Origin: Crossaster papposus
Taxonomy: Eukaryota > Echinodermata > Asteroidea > Velatida > Solasteridae
Reading direction: 5' to 3'
Length of the DNA stretch: 64,000 bases
NCBI GenBank assembly: GCA_037893245.1
Contig: JBAIAA010000258.1
Span: 124,001-188,000, forward strand
Shown: positions 30,803 to 43,236 of the stretch, piece after piece
Layout: each line of letters starts with the position of its first letter
Position numbering within the stretch: the stretch's first letter is position 1
The notes under the pieces: generated by a model
The model's database searches: none
What the model saw: only the letters and a program-made list of their open reading frames with translations
Told to the model about the DNA's origin: nothing
Translations under genes and position numbers: made by a program

Positions 30803-33059
30803 TTCGCATCCGGGTGACGCTTATTAAATAAATAAATGTTGCCTGTAAACTGTATAACACGTTCCATCATTGTTTTAAATCACTTGACTACACTGAGAGC
30901 GGCAAACAACTTGAACGGTTGCACGATTCCGGCCTGGTCAAGAATAGAACAGGTATAACATACATTTCAGATTCTATGAAATACAGACTCATTCGTAGTA
31001 TTGTGCATGCTTATTTAAGTGATGATCATGATAATTAAGAGAGTAAACAGTCACGTGAAAAAGTTTATTAAATAATAGGCAAAACGGAGTCCGATTTTCA
31101 CAATAGTCTGATATCCTGGAATACTTGCATACCAAGTTTGACCGCAATCGGACCTGTACTTTCAGAGATAGAGGGTCTTAAAAACTACACATTTAATGTA
31201 ATGTCACATGACCCACGGTGACGTGACGTCATCAAGACGTTAATTTACGTCTGTAACAAACCCTCGAATACTTGTATACCAAGTTTGAGACCAATTGGAC
31301 TTGTACTTCCAGAGATAGAGGGTCTTGAAAAATACACCTTTAATGTGACGTCACATGACCCACGATGACGTCATCATGGCGATTTCACTCTAAGCCCTCC
31401 TACGGGTGGTGATCGAGGTGCGTGCTAAGTCTGAAGTCGATCGAATTTACCAAAGTGTCAAATTCAAAAGTCTTAAGAAAAACGTATTTAAAACCTATAG
31501 GGAAAACTGCACCTTTAATGTGACATCGCATACCCCAGGATGACATTACAATGACGTCATCTTAATTTTCGTCTATAAAACATCATCGAATACTTGTACA
31601 CCAAGTTTGACCCCAATCGGACTTGTACCCACAGAGATAGAGGGTCTTAAAAAATGAACCTTTAATGTTACGTCACATGACCCACGATGACGTCATCGTG
31701 CCAATTTTCCTCTTGATCCCCCAGAGGATGGTAGTCGAGGTGTGTGCTAAGTCTGAAGTCGATTGAATTTACCAATATGTCAAAGTCAATAGTCTGAAGA
31801 AAAACGTGTACAAAACCTATGGGAAAAAAATACACCTTTAAAGTGACGTCACGTGACCATTAATGATGACATCGTGACGATTTTTTTCAAGGACCATCTG
31901 TGAGTGGTAGTCTAAGTGTATACCAAGTCTTAAGTCGGTCGGGTTTACAAAAGTGTCAAAGTGTATTGGCTGAAGAAAAAACGTGTACAAACCCTATTGA
32001 GAGGAGTCTGAAACAGAAGAAAAAAAACAAAAAACTAGACATGTGTTTGTGGACAAACACAGAGCTGTTTCGGGTGTCTAACATTACTTTCTATATGTGT
32101 ATCTGATGATGGTCTTTGTGTGTGCCCAGTCTGAAGAGAATTGGATTTACACAATTGCCAAAGATATATTAGTTGAAAAAACGTGTACAAATCCTATGGG
32201 GAAAATTAAACCTTTAATGTGACGTCACATGACACCCGATGATGTCATCATGATGTCATCTAAATTTACGTCTATGACACATTCTTGAATACTTGCATAC
32301 CAAGTTTGGCCCCAATCAGACATGTACTTTCAGAGTTAGAGGGTCTTAAAAAACTACACATTTAATGTGACGTCACATGACCCGCGATGACGTCATCTTG
32401 ATTATTTTTTTCTTGGCCCTCCTAAGGATGGTGGTCGAGGTCTGTGCTAAGTCTCAATTCGATCGAATTGACAGAAGTGTCAAATTGAATATTTTGAAGA
32501 AAAACGTGTACAAAACCTATGGAGAAAACTGTACCTTTAATGTGACGTCACATGACACCCGATGATGTCATAATTACGTCATCTTAATTTTCGTCTATAA
32601 CACATCCTCGAATACTTGCAAACCAAGCTTGACCCCAACCGGACTTGTACTTTCAGAGTTAGAGGGTCTTAAAAACTACACCTTTAATGTGACGTCACAT
32701 GACCCCCGATGACGTAATCATGACGATTTTCCTCTTGGCCCTCCTGAGGATGGTGGTTGAGGTTTATATTAACTCTAAAGTCAATCGGATTGACCAAAGT
32801 GTCAAATTCAATAGTCTGAAGAAAAACGTGTACAAAACCTATGGGGAAAATTTAACCTTTAACGCAAAGTCACGTGACCTTGAGTGACGTAATCGCGACG
32901 AATTTCTTCTAGGACCGTCCTTGGGTGGTTGTCTAAATGTATGCCAAGTCTCAAGTCGATCGGATTTACCAAAGTGTCAAAGTGTATTGGCTGAAAAAAC
33001 GTGTACAAATCCTATGGGAAAAAGTCTGAAAGTGGAAAAAAAAAAAAAGAAAAAAAAAA

Positions 33060-33180
33060 AAAACTTTAACGAAAACAAAAGCTGTTTCGGTGAAAAACCG
33101 AAACAGCTAAAAAAAACTTTAACGAAAACAATAGCTGTTTCGGCTGAATTGCCGAAACAGCTAAAAAGAAAAAAAAAAAA
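33060..33180. repeat. A-tract/hairpin module cluster 1 (2 hairpins)
   Basis: Two copies of a module: CTTTAACGAAAACAA, then a perfect 12 bp stem hairpin, then an A-tract. Hairpin 1 has stem AGCTGTTTCGGT with loop GAAAA; hairpin 2 has stem AGCTGTTTCGGC with loop TGAATT. Confidence 0.93.
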
Positions 33181-34611
33181 AAACTAGACATGTGTTTGTG
33201 GACAAACACGGAGCTGTTTCGAGTGTCTCAAATTACTTTCAATATGTGTGTGGTGGTCTTTTGTGTGTGCCAAGTCTCAAGTCGATCAGATTTAATAAAG
33301 TGTCAAAGTCAATATTCTTAAGTAAAACGTGTACAAAACCTATAGGGGAAAATTGAACCTTTAACGTGACGCCCCGTGACCTTGAATGACGTAATCGTGC
33401 CAAATTTCTCCTACGACCGTCTGTGGATGGTGGTCTATGTGTGTGCCAAGTCTCAAGTCGATCGGATTTACTTAGTGTCAAAGTCAATAGTCTAAAGAAA
33501 ACGTGTACAAAACCTATGGGGGACGAATTAAACCTTTAACTTGACGTCACGTGACCTTGAATGACGCAATCGTGCTGAATTTCTTTCAGAAACTCCTGGT
33601 GGTGGTGTTCTGAGTGTATGGCAAGTTTCAAGTCGGTCGGATTTACCAAAGTGTCAAATTCAACAGTCTGAAGAAAAACGTGTACAAAACCTATGGGAAA
33701 AATTTCACCTTTAACGCGAAGTCACGTGACCTTGAATGACGTAATCGCGACGAATTTCTTCTAGGACCGTCCTTGGGTGGTTGTCTAAGTGTATGCCAAG
33801 TCTCAAGTCCATCGGATTTACCAAAGTGTCAAAGTGTATTGTCTGAACAAACGTGTACAAATCCTATGGAGAAAAAAAGGCAAAAAAAAAAAAAAAAAAA
33901 AAAAAAACTAGACATGTGTTTGTGGACAAACACAGAGCTGTTTCGAGTGTCTAAAGCTACTTTCAATGTGTATGTGGTGGTTTTTTGTGTGTGCCAAGTC
34001 TCAAGTCGATCAGATTTACTAGTGTCAAAGTCAATAGTCTAAAGAAAAACGTGTACAAAACCTATATTGGGGGAAAATTGAACCTTTAACGTGACGCCCC
34101 GTGACCTTGAATGACGTAATCGTGCCAAATTTCTCCAACGACTGTCTGTGGATAGTGGTCTATGTGTGTGCCAAGTCTCAAGTCGATCGGATTTACTAAG
34201 TGTCAAAGTCAATAGTCTAAAGAAAAACGTGTACAAAACCTATGGGGGACAAATTAAACCTTTAACTTGACGTCACGTGACCTTGAATAACGCAATCGTG
34301 CTGAATTTCTTTCAGAAACATCTGGTGGTACTGTTCTGATTGTATGGCAAGTTTCAAGTCGGTCGGATTTACCAAAGTGTCAAATTCAACAGTCTGAAGA
34401 AAAACGTGTACAAAACCTATGGGAAAAATGTCACCTTTAACGCGAAGTCACGTGACCTTGAATGACGTAATCGCGACGAATTTCTTCTAGGACCGTCCTT
34501 GGGTGGTTGTCTAAGTATATGCCAAGTCTCAAGTCCATCGGATTTACCAAAGTGTCAAAGTGTATTGGCTGAAAAAACGTGTACAAATCCTATGGGAAAA
34601 AGTCTGAAAGT

Positions 34612-34858
34612 GGAAAAAAAAAAAAAGAAAAAAAAAAAAAACTTTAACGAAAACAAAAGCTGTTTCGGTGAAAAACCGAAACAGCTAAAAAAAAACTTTA
34701 ACGAAAACAATAGCTGTTTCGGTGAAAAACCGAAACAGCTAAAAAAAACTTTAACAAAAACAATAGCTGTTTCGGCTGAATTGCCGAAACAGCTAAAAAA
34801 AAAAAAAAAACTTTAACGAAAACAAAAGCTGTTTCGGCTGAATTGCCGAAACAGCTAA

Positions 34859-34889
<31 letters not shown>

Positions 34890-34955
34890 CTTTAACGATT
34901 ACAATAGCTGTTTCGGCTGAATTGCCGAAACAGCTAAAAAAAAAAAAAAAACTAG
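34612..34955. repeat. A-tract/hairpin module cluster 2 (5 hairpins)
   Basis: Five copies of the same module. The first two have the T-A closing pair and GAAAA loop; the last three have the C-G closing pair and TGAATT loop. Homopolymer A runs separate them. Confidence 0.93.
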
Positions 34956-35160
34956 ATATGTGTTTGTGGACAAACACAGAGCTGTTTCGATTGTCTTACT
35001 TTCAATATGTGTGTGAGGTGGTCTATGTGTGTGCCAAGTCTGAAGTCGATTGGATTTACACAAGTGCCAAAGATATATTAGTTGAACAAAAACGTGTACA
35101 AATCCTATGGGGAAAATTGTACCTTAGACCTATGAAAAACATACTGCTGCTGAGATACAA

Positions 35161-35780
35161 TTTATAATGTTTTAATGCAGGGTCAAAGACCTTTGACCCT
35201 CAGAAAGGGAATTTCCCCTCCTTCTTTGCTCTTGGAATAAATAATAACCCCCATACCCGCCACAATAAGTTGAAATTAGCCTCTTAGATTTGTTTTTGTT
35301 CATGGTAATTTTCCTGTTATTTTACTAATATGACATTTTAGTAATACGTCTATTTTTGACCTTTGACCTTTTTATGTAAGGGGCCAGTAGTTATTCTATG
35401 TCATCTTCTTTCATAATCCTGTGCATTTTGACACCAATATCATCTATATACTATATTTTGTTGCTATAAATATGACATTTTAGTAATAAAATTGTTTTGT
35501 GACCTTTGACCTCATTTTCGGAGGTCAGGATTTGGTCCCAAGGGTCAATAATTATTTGATGTCATCTTCTATTGTAATTCTGTGCATTTTGACACCAAGA
35601 TCATCTATATACCATATTTTGTTGCTAAAATATAATTTTTAATTATTTGGGCAGGGGTCAATGAACTTTGACCTCTAATAAAAAAAATAACCAACCCCTA
35701 TCCCTCCTTCCTTTTTGTTGGTAGTTGTCCATACCCATACCTACCCAAATCAGTTGAAATTAGCTTCTTTTAAATTTGTT
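35161..35780. repeat. diverged tandem repeat of about 150 bp containing DR1-like nuclear receptor sites
   Basis: TGACCTTTGACCT occurs at 35357-35369 and 35500-35512, TGAACTTTGACCT at 35662-35674, and a related GGGTCAAAGACCTTTGACCC palindrome at 35180-35199. Other shared words are GTGCATTTTGACACCAA, ATCATCTATATACCATATTT and TGTTGCTA. No coding frame. Confidence 0.75.
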
Positions 35781-36000
35781 CACAGATGAACCTTAAGTTA
35801 GGGATACTATGCACACTGCGAGAAACGATTGAAATCAACAAAAATCCTACAATGTTCATCGTGCATAAGTACCAGTGCATGCGGTCGCATGATGTTTGCA
35901 AGTACAAACGCCCAATTATTCTGCGCGTGCGCATAATAACCGACAACAAAAACCTAGCTTGCTGGAAAAAAAATCAGGTCAAAATGTATGACCGGTCGTG

Positions 36001-37420
36001 AAATTTGATGTCAATATTTACGTAGATATTCAAGATTTTTGAGGCAAGTCGTGAAATTTGTTGCGAATATCGACGTCAAATTTGACGTCAATATTCGCGA
36101 CTTTTTGGGAAACTCTTGAAATTTGACGTCAATATTGACGTCAATATTCGCGACTTTGGGGAAAGTCGCGAATATCGCCGTCAAATTTGACGTCAATATT
36201 TGCAACTTTTTGGGAAACTCTTGAAATTTGACGTCAATATTGATGTCAATGTTCGCGACCTTGGGGAAAGTCGTGAAATTTGACGTCAATACGACGATAT
36301 TCAAGACTTTGGGAGCAAGTCGTAAAATTTGTTGCGAATATCGACGTCAAATTTGACGTAAATATTCGCGACTTTCGGAGAAACTCTTAAAATTTGACGT
36401 CAATATTGATGTCAATATTGGTGTCAATATTGATGTCAATATTCGCGACTTTGGAGAAAGTCGTGAAATTTGACGTCAATATTGACGTCAATATTAGCAA
36501 CTTTTGGGGGAAAGTCATAACATTTGACGTCAATATTGACGTCAATATTAGCAACTTTTAGGGGAAAGTCATAACATTTGACGTCAATATTGACGTCAAT
36601 ATTCGCGACTTTGGAAAAAGTCGTAACATTTGTTGCAAATATTGATGTCAATATTCACACTCTGTGTAGTCCCTCCAAGGCCACCATAATTATGGCTTAA
36701 AGGTCACAAAACACAACATTTCATATACAAATCACACGGTGACGTCATCACGACATCATCAAAAACTGCTCCTTAAAGGCGACGTCACATGTTCCACAAT
36801 GTTGTCATCATGACGTCACCTACATTTCGTCTATAACACATCTCAGAATACCTGTATGTACCAAGTTTGACCCCAATCGGACATTTATCTATTTACGTAG
36901 ATATTCAAGATTTTGGAGGCAAGTCGTGAAATTTGTTGCGAATATCGACGTCAAATTTGACGTCAATATTCGCGACTTTTTGGGAAACTCTTGAAATTTG
37001 ACGTCAATATTGACGTCAATATTCGCGACTTTGGGGAAAGTCGTGAAATTTGACGTCAATATTGACGTCAATATTCGCAACTTTTGGGGAAAGTTATAAA
37101 ATTTGACGTCAATATTTACGACGATATTCAAGACTTTGGGAGCAAGTCGTAAAATTTGTTGCGAATATCGACGTCAAATTTGACGTAAATATTTGCGACT
37201 TTCGGAGAAACTCTTAAAATTTGACGTCAATATTGACGTCAATATTGACGTCAATATTAATGTCAATATTCGCTACTTTGGAGAAAGTCGTGAAATTTGA
37301 CGTCAATATTGACGTCAATATTAGCAACTTTTGGGGGAAAGTCATAACATTTGACGTCAATATTGACGACTTTGGGAAAAATTGTAACATTTGTTGCAAA
37401 TATTGATGTCAATATTCACA
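36001..37420. repeat. GACGTCAATATT short-period array
   Basis: Repeats of GACGTCAATATT, alternating with CGCGACTTTGGGGAAAGTCG and AAATTTGACGTCAATATT words, in two blocks (36.00-36.66 and 36.89-37.42 kb). The blocks are separated by a unit of the neighbouring long-period repeat. The sequence is nearly self-complementary at every scale. Minus-strand frames of up to 97 codons are repeat translations. Confidence 0.92.
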
Positions 37421-40400
37421 CTCTGTGTAGTCCCTCCAAGGCCACCATAATTATGGCTTAAAGGTCACAAAACACAACATTTCATATACAAATCACACAG
37501 TGACGTCTTCACGACATCATCAAAAACTGCTCCTTAAAGGCGACTTCACATGTTCCACAATGTTGTCATCATGACGTCACCTACATTTCGTCCATAACAC
37601 ATCCCAGAATACCTGTATGTACCAAGTTTGACCCCAATCGGACATGTACTTTCAGAGATAAAGGGTCCCAAAAACTACACCTTTAATGTGACGTCACATG
37701 ACCAACAATGACGTCATAATTACGTCATCCTAATTTCGTATATAACTCATCCTGGAATACATGAATACCAAGTTTGACCACAATCGGACCTGTATTTCTA
37801 GAGATAGAGGGTATTAAAAACTGCACCTTTAATGTGATGTCACATGACCCCTGATGACGTCATCATGACGATTTTCTTCTTGGCCCTACTGGGGATGGTG
37901 TTCGAGGTCTGTGCTAAGTCTCAAGTCAATTGGATGTACAGAAGTGTCAAATTTAATATTCTGAATAAAAACGTGTACAAATCCTATGGGAAAAAATTGT
38001 ACCTTTAACGTGACGTCACGTGACCACGAATGACGTAATCGTGACAAATTTCTTCTAGGATCATCTGTGGGTGGTGGTCTAAGTGTATGTCAAGTCTCAA
38101 GTCGATCGGATTTACCAAAGTGCCAAAGTGCTATGCCAGAACAAAAAACGTGTACAAACCCTATGGAGAAGAGTCTAAAGGAGAAAAAAAAAAAACTAGA
38201 CATGTGTTTGTGGACAAACACAGAGCTGTTTCGAATGTCTAAAATGACTTTCAATATGTGGGTGGTGGTCTAGTGTGTATCAAGTCTGAAATCGATCGGA
38301 TTTAATAAAGTGCCAAATATATTGCTTGAAAAAAACGTGTACAAATGCTATTAAAAAAACTAAACCTTTAATGTGACGTCACATGACCCACGATGACGTC
38401 ATCATCACGAGTTTTCTCTTGGCCCTCCTGTGGATGGTGGTCGAAGTGTGTGCTAGGTATCAAGTCGATCAAATTTACGAAAGTGTCAAAGTCAATAGTC
38501 TAAAGAAAAACGTGTACAAAACCTATGGGGGGAAAATTGAACCTTTAACGTCATGTCACGTGACCTTGAATTACGCAATCGTGCCAAATTTCCTCCAGAA
38601 CCATCTGTGGGTGGTGTTCTAAGTGTATGCTAAGTCTGGAGTCGAGTGAATTTACCAAAGTGTCAAAGTCAATAGTCTAAAGGAAAACGTGTACAAAACC
38701 TATGGGGAAAACTACACCTTTAATGTGACGTCACATGACACCTGATGACGTCATCATGACGAATTTCCCTTGGCCCTCCTGGGGATTGTGGTCGAGATGT
38801 GTGCCAAGTCTCAAGTCGATCAAATTTACGAAAGTGTCAAAGTCAATAGTCTAAAGAAAAACGTGTACAAAACCTATGGGGGAAAAATTGAACCTTTAAC
38901 GTGACGTCACGTGACCTTGAATGACGCAATCGCGCCGAATTTCTTTCAGGAACATCTGGGGGTGGTGTTCTAAGTGTATGCCAAGTTTCAAGTCGGTCGG
39001 ATTTACTAAAGTGTCAAAGTCAATAGTCTGGAGGAAAACGTGTACAAAACCTATGGGGAAACATTGCACCTTTAACGTGACGTCACGTGACCATGAATAA
39101 CGTAATCGTTACGAATTTCTTCTAGGACCGTCCTTGGGTGGTTGTCTAAGTGTATGCCAAGTTTCAAGTCGATCGGATTTACCAAAGTGTCAAAGTGTAT
39201 TGGCAGAAAAAACGTGTACAAATCCTATGGGGAAAAATGACAAATAAAAACTAGACATGTGTTTGTGGACAAACACAGAGCTGTTTCGAGTGTCTAAAAT
39301 TACTTTCAATATGTGTGTGGTGGTCTTTTGTGTGTGCCAAGTCTCAAGTCTCAGATTTACTAAAGTGTCAAAGTCAATAGTCTAAAGAAAAACGTGTACA
39401 AAACCTATGGGGGAAAAATTGAACCTTTAACTTGACGTCACGTGACCTTGAATGACGCAATCGTGCTGAATTTCTTTCAGGATCATCTAGTGGTGGTGTT
39501 CTGAGTGTATGGCAAGTTTCAAGTCGGTCGGATTTACCAAAGTTTCAAATTCAATAGTCTGAAGAAAAACGTGTACAAAACCTATGGGGGAAATTGAGGC
39601 TTTAACGTGACGCCCCGTGACCTTGAATGACGTAATTGTGCCGAATGTCTTCTAGGACCGTCTGTGGATGGTGGTCTAAGTGTGTGCCAAGTCTCAAGTC
39701 CATCAAATTTACGAAAGTGTCTAAGTCATAGACTAAAGAAAAACGTGTACAAAACCTATGGGGGAAACAATTGAACCTTAACGTGACGCCCCGTGACCTT
39801 GAATGACGTAATCGTGCCAAATTTCTCCTACGACCGTCTGTGGATAGTGGTCTATGTGTGTGCCAAGTCTCAAGTCGATCGGATTTACTAAGTGTCAAAG
39901 TCAATAGTCTAAAGAAAAACGTGTACAAAACCTATAGGGGACAAATTAAACCTTTAACTTGACGTCACGTGACCTTGAATGACGCAATCGTGCTGAATTT
40001 TTTTCAGAAACATCTGGTGGTGGTGTTCTGAGTATATGGCAAGTTTCAAGTTGGTCGGATTTACCAAAGTGTCAAATTCAATAGTCTGAGGAAAAACGTG
40101 TACAAAACCTATGGGAAAAATTTCACCTTTTAACGCGAAGTCACGTGACCTTGAATGACGTAATCGCGACGAATTTCTTCTAGGACCGTCCTTGGGTGGT
40201 TGTCTAAGTGTATGCCAAGTCTCAAGTCGATCGGATTTACCAAAGTGTCAAAGTGTATTGGCTGAAAAAACGTGTACAAATCCTATGGGAAAAAGTCTGA
40301 AAGTGGAAAAAAAAAAGAAAACTAGACATGTGTTTGTGGACAAACACAGAGCTGTTTCGAGTGTCTTTTAATATGTGTGTGATGGTGTTTTGTGTGTGCC

Positions 40401-42240
40401 AAATCTCAAGTCGATCAGATTTACTAAAGTGTTCAAGTCAATAGTCTAAAGAAAAACGTGTACAAAACCTATAGGGAAAAATTGAACCTTTAATGTGACG
40501 CCCCGTGACCTTGAATGATGTAATCTTGCCAAATTTCTTCTAGGACCGTCTGTGGAAGGTGGTCTAAGTGTGTGCCAAGTCTCAAGTCGATCGGATTTAC
40601 TAAAGTGTCAAAGTCAATAGTCTAAAGAAAAACGTGTACAAAACCTATGGAGGAAAAATTAAACCTTTAACGTGCCGTCACGTGACCTTGAATGGCGCAA
40701 TTGTACCGAATGTCTTTCAGGAACATCTGGGGGTGGTGTTCTAAGTGTATGCCAAGTTTCAAGTCGGTCGGATTTACTAAAGTATCAAAGTCAATAGTCT
40801 GAAGGAAAACGTGTACAAAACCTATGGAGGAAAAATTAAACCTTTAACGTGCCGTCACGTGACCTTGAATGGCGCAATTGTGCCGAATTTCTTCCAAGAC
40901 CATCTGTGGGTGGTGTTCTAAGTGTATTTCAAGTCTCAAGTCTATCGGATTTACTAAAGTGTCAAAGTCAATAGTCTGAAGAAAAACGTGTACAAAACCT
41001 ATGGGGAAAATATCACCTTTAACGCGAAGTCACGTGACCTTGAATGAGGTAATCGCGACGAATTTCTTCTAGGACCATCTGTGGGTGGTGTTCTAAGTGT
41101 ATGCCAAGTTTCAAGTCGATCGGATTTAGCAAAGTGTCAAAATGCCATGGCAGAAAAAACGTGTACAAATCCTATGGGAAAAAGTCTGAAGAAAAAAAAG
41201 AAAAAAAAAAAAAAAAAAAAGAAAAACTAGACATGTGTTTGTGGACAAACACAGAGCTGTTTCGATTGTCTAACGTTACTTTCAATATGTGTGTGTGGTG
41301 GTCTATGTGTGTGCCAAGTCTGAAGTCGATTGGATTTACACAAGTGCCAAATATATATTAGTTGAAAAAAACGTGTACAAATCCTATGGGGAAAATTGAA
41401 CCTTTAATGTGACGGCACATGATACCCGATGATGTCATGATGATGTCATCTTAATTTTCGTCTGTAACACATCCTGGAATACTTGCATACCAAGTTTGAC
41501 CCCAATCGGACATGTACTTCTAGAGATAGAGGGTCCTAAAAACTGGACCTTTAATGTGACGTCACAGGACCCACGATGACGTCATCATGATGTCATTTTA
41601 TTTTTCGTCTATAACACACCCTGGAATACTTGCATACCAAGTTTAACCCCAATCGGACCTGTACTTCCAGAGATAGCGGGTCCTAAAAACTGAACCTTTA
41701 ATGTGACGTCTCATGACCCCCCGATGATGTCATCATGACGATTTTCCCCTTGGCCCTCCTGGAGATGGTGGTCGAGGTTTGTGCTAAGTCTCAAGTCGAT
41801 CAAATTGACGAAAGTGTCAAAGTCAATAGTCTGAAGAAAAACGTGTACAAACCCTATGGGGAAAAAATTAGACCTTTAATGTCACGTCACGTGACCTTGA
41901 ATGACGCAATCGTGCCGAATTTCTTCAAGAGCCATCTGTGGGTGGTGTTCTAAGTGTATGCCAAGTTTCAAGTCGGTCGGATATACCAAAGTGTCAAAGT
42001 CAATAGTCTGAAGAAAAACGTGTACAAAACCTATGGGACAAATTTCACCTTTAACATGACGTCACGTGACCTTGAATGACGTAATCGGGCCGAATTTCTT
42101 CTAGGACCGTCTTTGGGTGGTTGTCTAAATATGTGCCAAGTTTCAAGTCGATCGGATTTACCAAAGGGTCAAAGTGCTATGCCAGAAGAAACGTGTACAA
42201 ATCCTATGGGAAAAAGTCTGAAGAAGAAAAAGAAAAAAAA
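37420..42240. repeat. complex long-period repeat array, part 2
   Basis: Continuation of the 31-35 kb module family with the same landmarks, frequent TGACGTCA and GTCACGTGACC, and repeated ACTAGACATGTGTTTGTGGA-type blocks after A-tracts. No gene seen; frames up to 108 codons follow the repeat period. Confidence 0.9.
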
Positions 42241-42487
42241 GAAAAAAAAAAACTTTAACGAAAACAAAAGCTGTTTCGGTGAAAAACCGAAACAGCTAAA
42301 AAAAACTTTAACGAAAACAAAAGCTGTTTCGGTGAAAAACCGAAACAGCTAAAAAAAAAAAACTTTAACGAAAACAAAAGCTGTTTCGGTGAAAAACCGA
42401 AACAGCTAAAAAAAAAAAAAAGAAAAAAAAAAAAAAGAAAAATACTTTAACGAAAACAAAAGCTGTTTCGGTGAAAAACCGAAACAG

Positions 42488-42531
<44 letters not shown>

Positions 42532-42880
42532 GAACGAATACAATAGCTGTTTCGGCTGAAGTGCCGAAACAGCTAAAAAAAAAAAAAAATCAGAACGAAT
42601 ACAATAGCTGTTTCGGCTGAAGTGCCGAAACAGCTAAAAAAACTTTAACGAAAACAAAAGCTGTTTCGGCTGAAAGGCCGAAACAGCTAAAAAAACTTTA
42701 ACGATTACAATAGCTGTTTCGGTGAAAAACCGAAACAGCTAAAAAAAAAAAAAAAAAAAAAAAAAACTTTAACGAAAACAAAAGCTGTTTCGGCTGAAAT
42801 GCCGAAACAGCTAAAAAAGAAAAAAAAAAACTTTAACGAAAACAAAAGCTGTTTCGGTGAAAAACCGAAACAGCTAATAA
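42240..42880. repeat. A-tract/hairpin module cluster 3 (10 hairpins)
   Basis: Ten modules of the CTTTAACGAAAACAA, hairpin, A-tract type. Six carry stem AGCTGTTTCGGT (loop GAAAA) and four carry AGCTGTTTCGGC (loops TGAAGT, TGAAAG, TGAAAT). Two modules start TCAGAACGAATACAA instead. The array ends abruptly at unique sequence. Confidence 0.94.
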
Positions 42881-42990
42881 ATGTCCACTCCACACATGCA
42901 TCCGCGCGCGCACGTAAACAATGCAAAGAGCGCATGCGCGGTGTCTTGTGTAGCATGAAATCGCACTAGGGGGCCGGATGCAAAGATCGT

Positions 42991-43009
42991 AGAGCGCCGT
43001 AGGCGCTCT
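42991..43009. repeat. small GC-rich hairpin
   Basis: AGAGCGCC, loop GTA, GGCGCTCT; flanked by near-repeated GGCCGGATG words at 42971 and 43019. Too small to classify. Confidence 0.6.
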
Positions 43010-43060
43010 AGGGTCTTTGGCCGGATGTACGTTTTCCTAAGCCGCTTTAACCGACTCGCG

Positions 43061-43236
43061 CTGTTCGCACTGGACTGTACTTATTGTCTAGGGAAAAGTT
43101 ACATGGGAAGTTTTCCCGGGCAGCAGTTCGGGAAAAGTAACTGAGAGGAAAACGTCCTATAGGCTGTCCGCATTTAAAATGGGAAAAGTACCCATCGTCT
43201 CTGTAAGTTTTATCAAAAAAAGTCCAGTGCGAACAG
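43061..43236. mobile_element. small inverted-repeat (MITE-like) element
   Basis: CTGTTCGCACTGGACT (43061-43076) is perfectly inverted as AGTCCAGTGCGAACAG (43221-43236). Flanking GCTTAA/TTAAGC-like words suggest the true ends lie a few bases outside. The interior contains repeated GGGAAAAGT words and no coding potential. Confidence 0.65.

Larger units (their letters stand above)
31050..35160. repeat. complex long-period repeat array, part 1 (CRE/E-box-rich modules)
   Basis: Diverged modules of about 150-200 bp repeat in varied order. Their landmarks are CCTTTAATGTGACGTCACAT or CCTTTAACGTGACGTCACGT, GACC...GATGACGTCATCATGACG, GGTGGTCGAGGTGTGTGC, AAGTCTCAAGTCGATCGGAT, TTACCAAAGTGTCAAAGTCA, and AAAAACGTGTACAAAACCTA followed by TGGGG. 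Short Lys-rich frames over the A-tracts are artefacts. No gene seen. Confidence 0.9.

Noticed and set aside
33082-42880. AGCTGTTTCGG hairpins as bacterial-type terminators
   Set aside because: The genome is eukaryotic, and on the + strand the stem is followed by A rather than T runs. The arrangement is a tandem repeat.
33060-42956. Lys-rich frames across A-tracts
   Set aside because: Composition is dictated by poly-A and hairpin repeats; frames break between otherwise similar copies.
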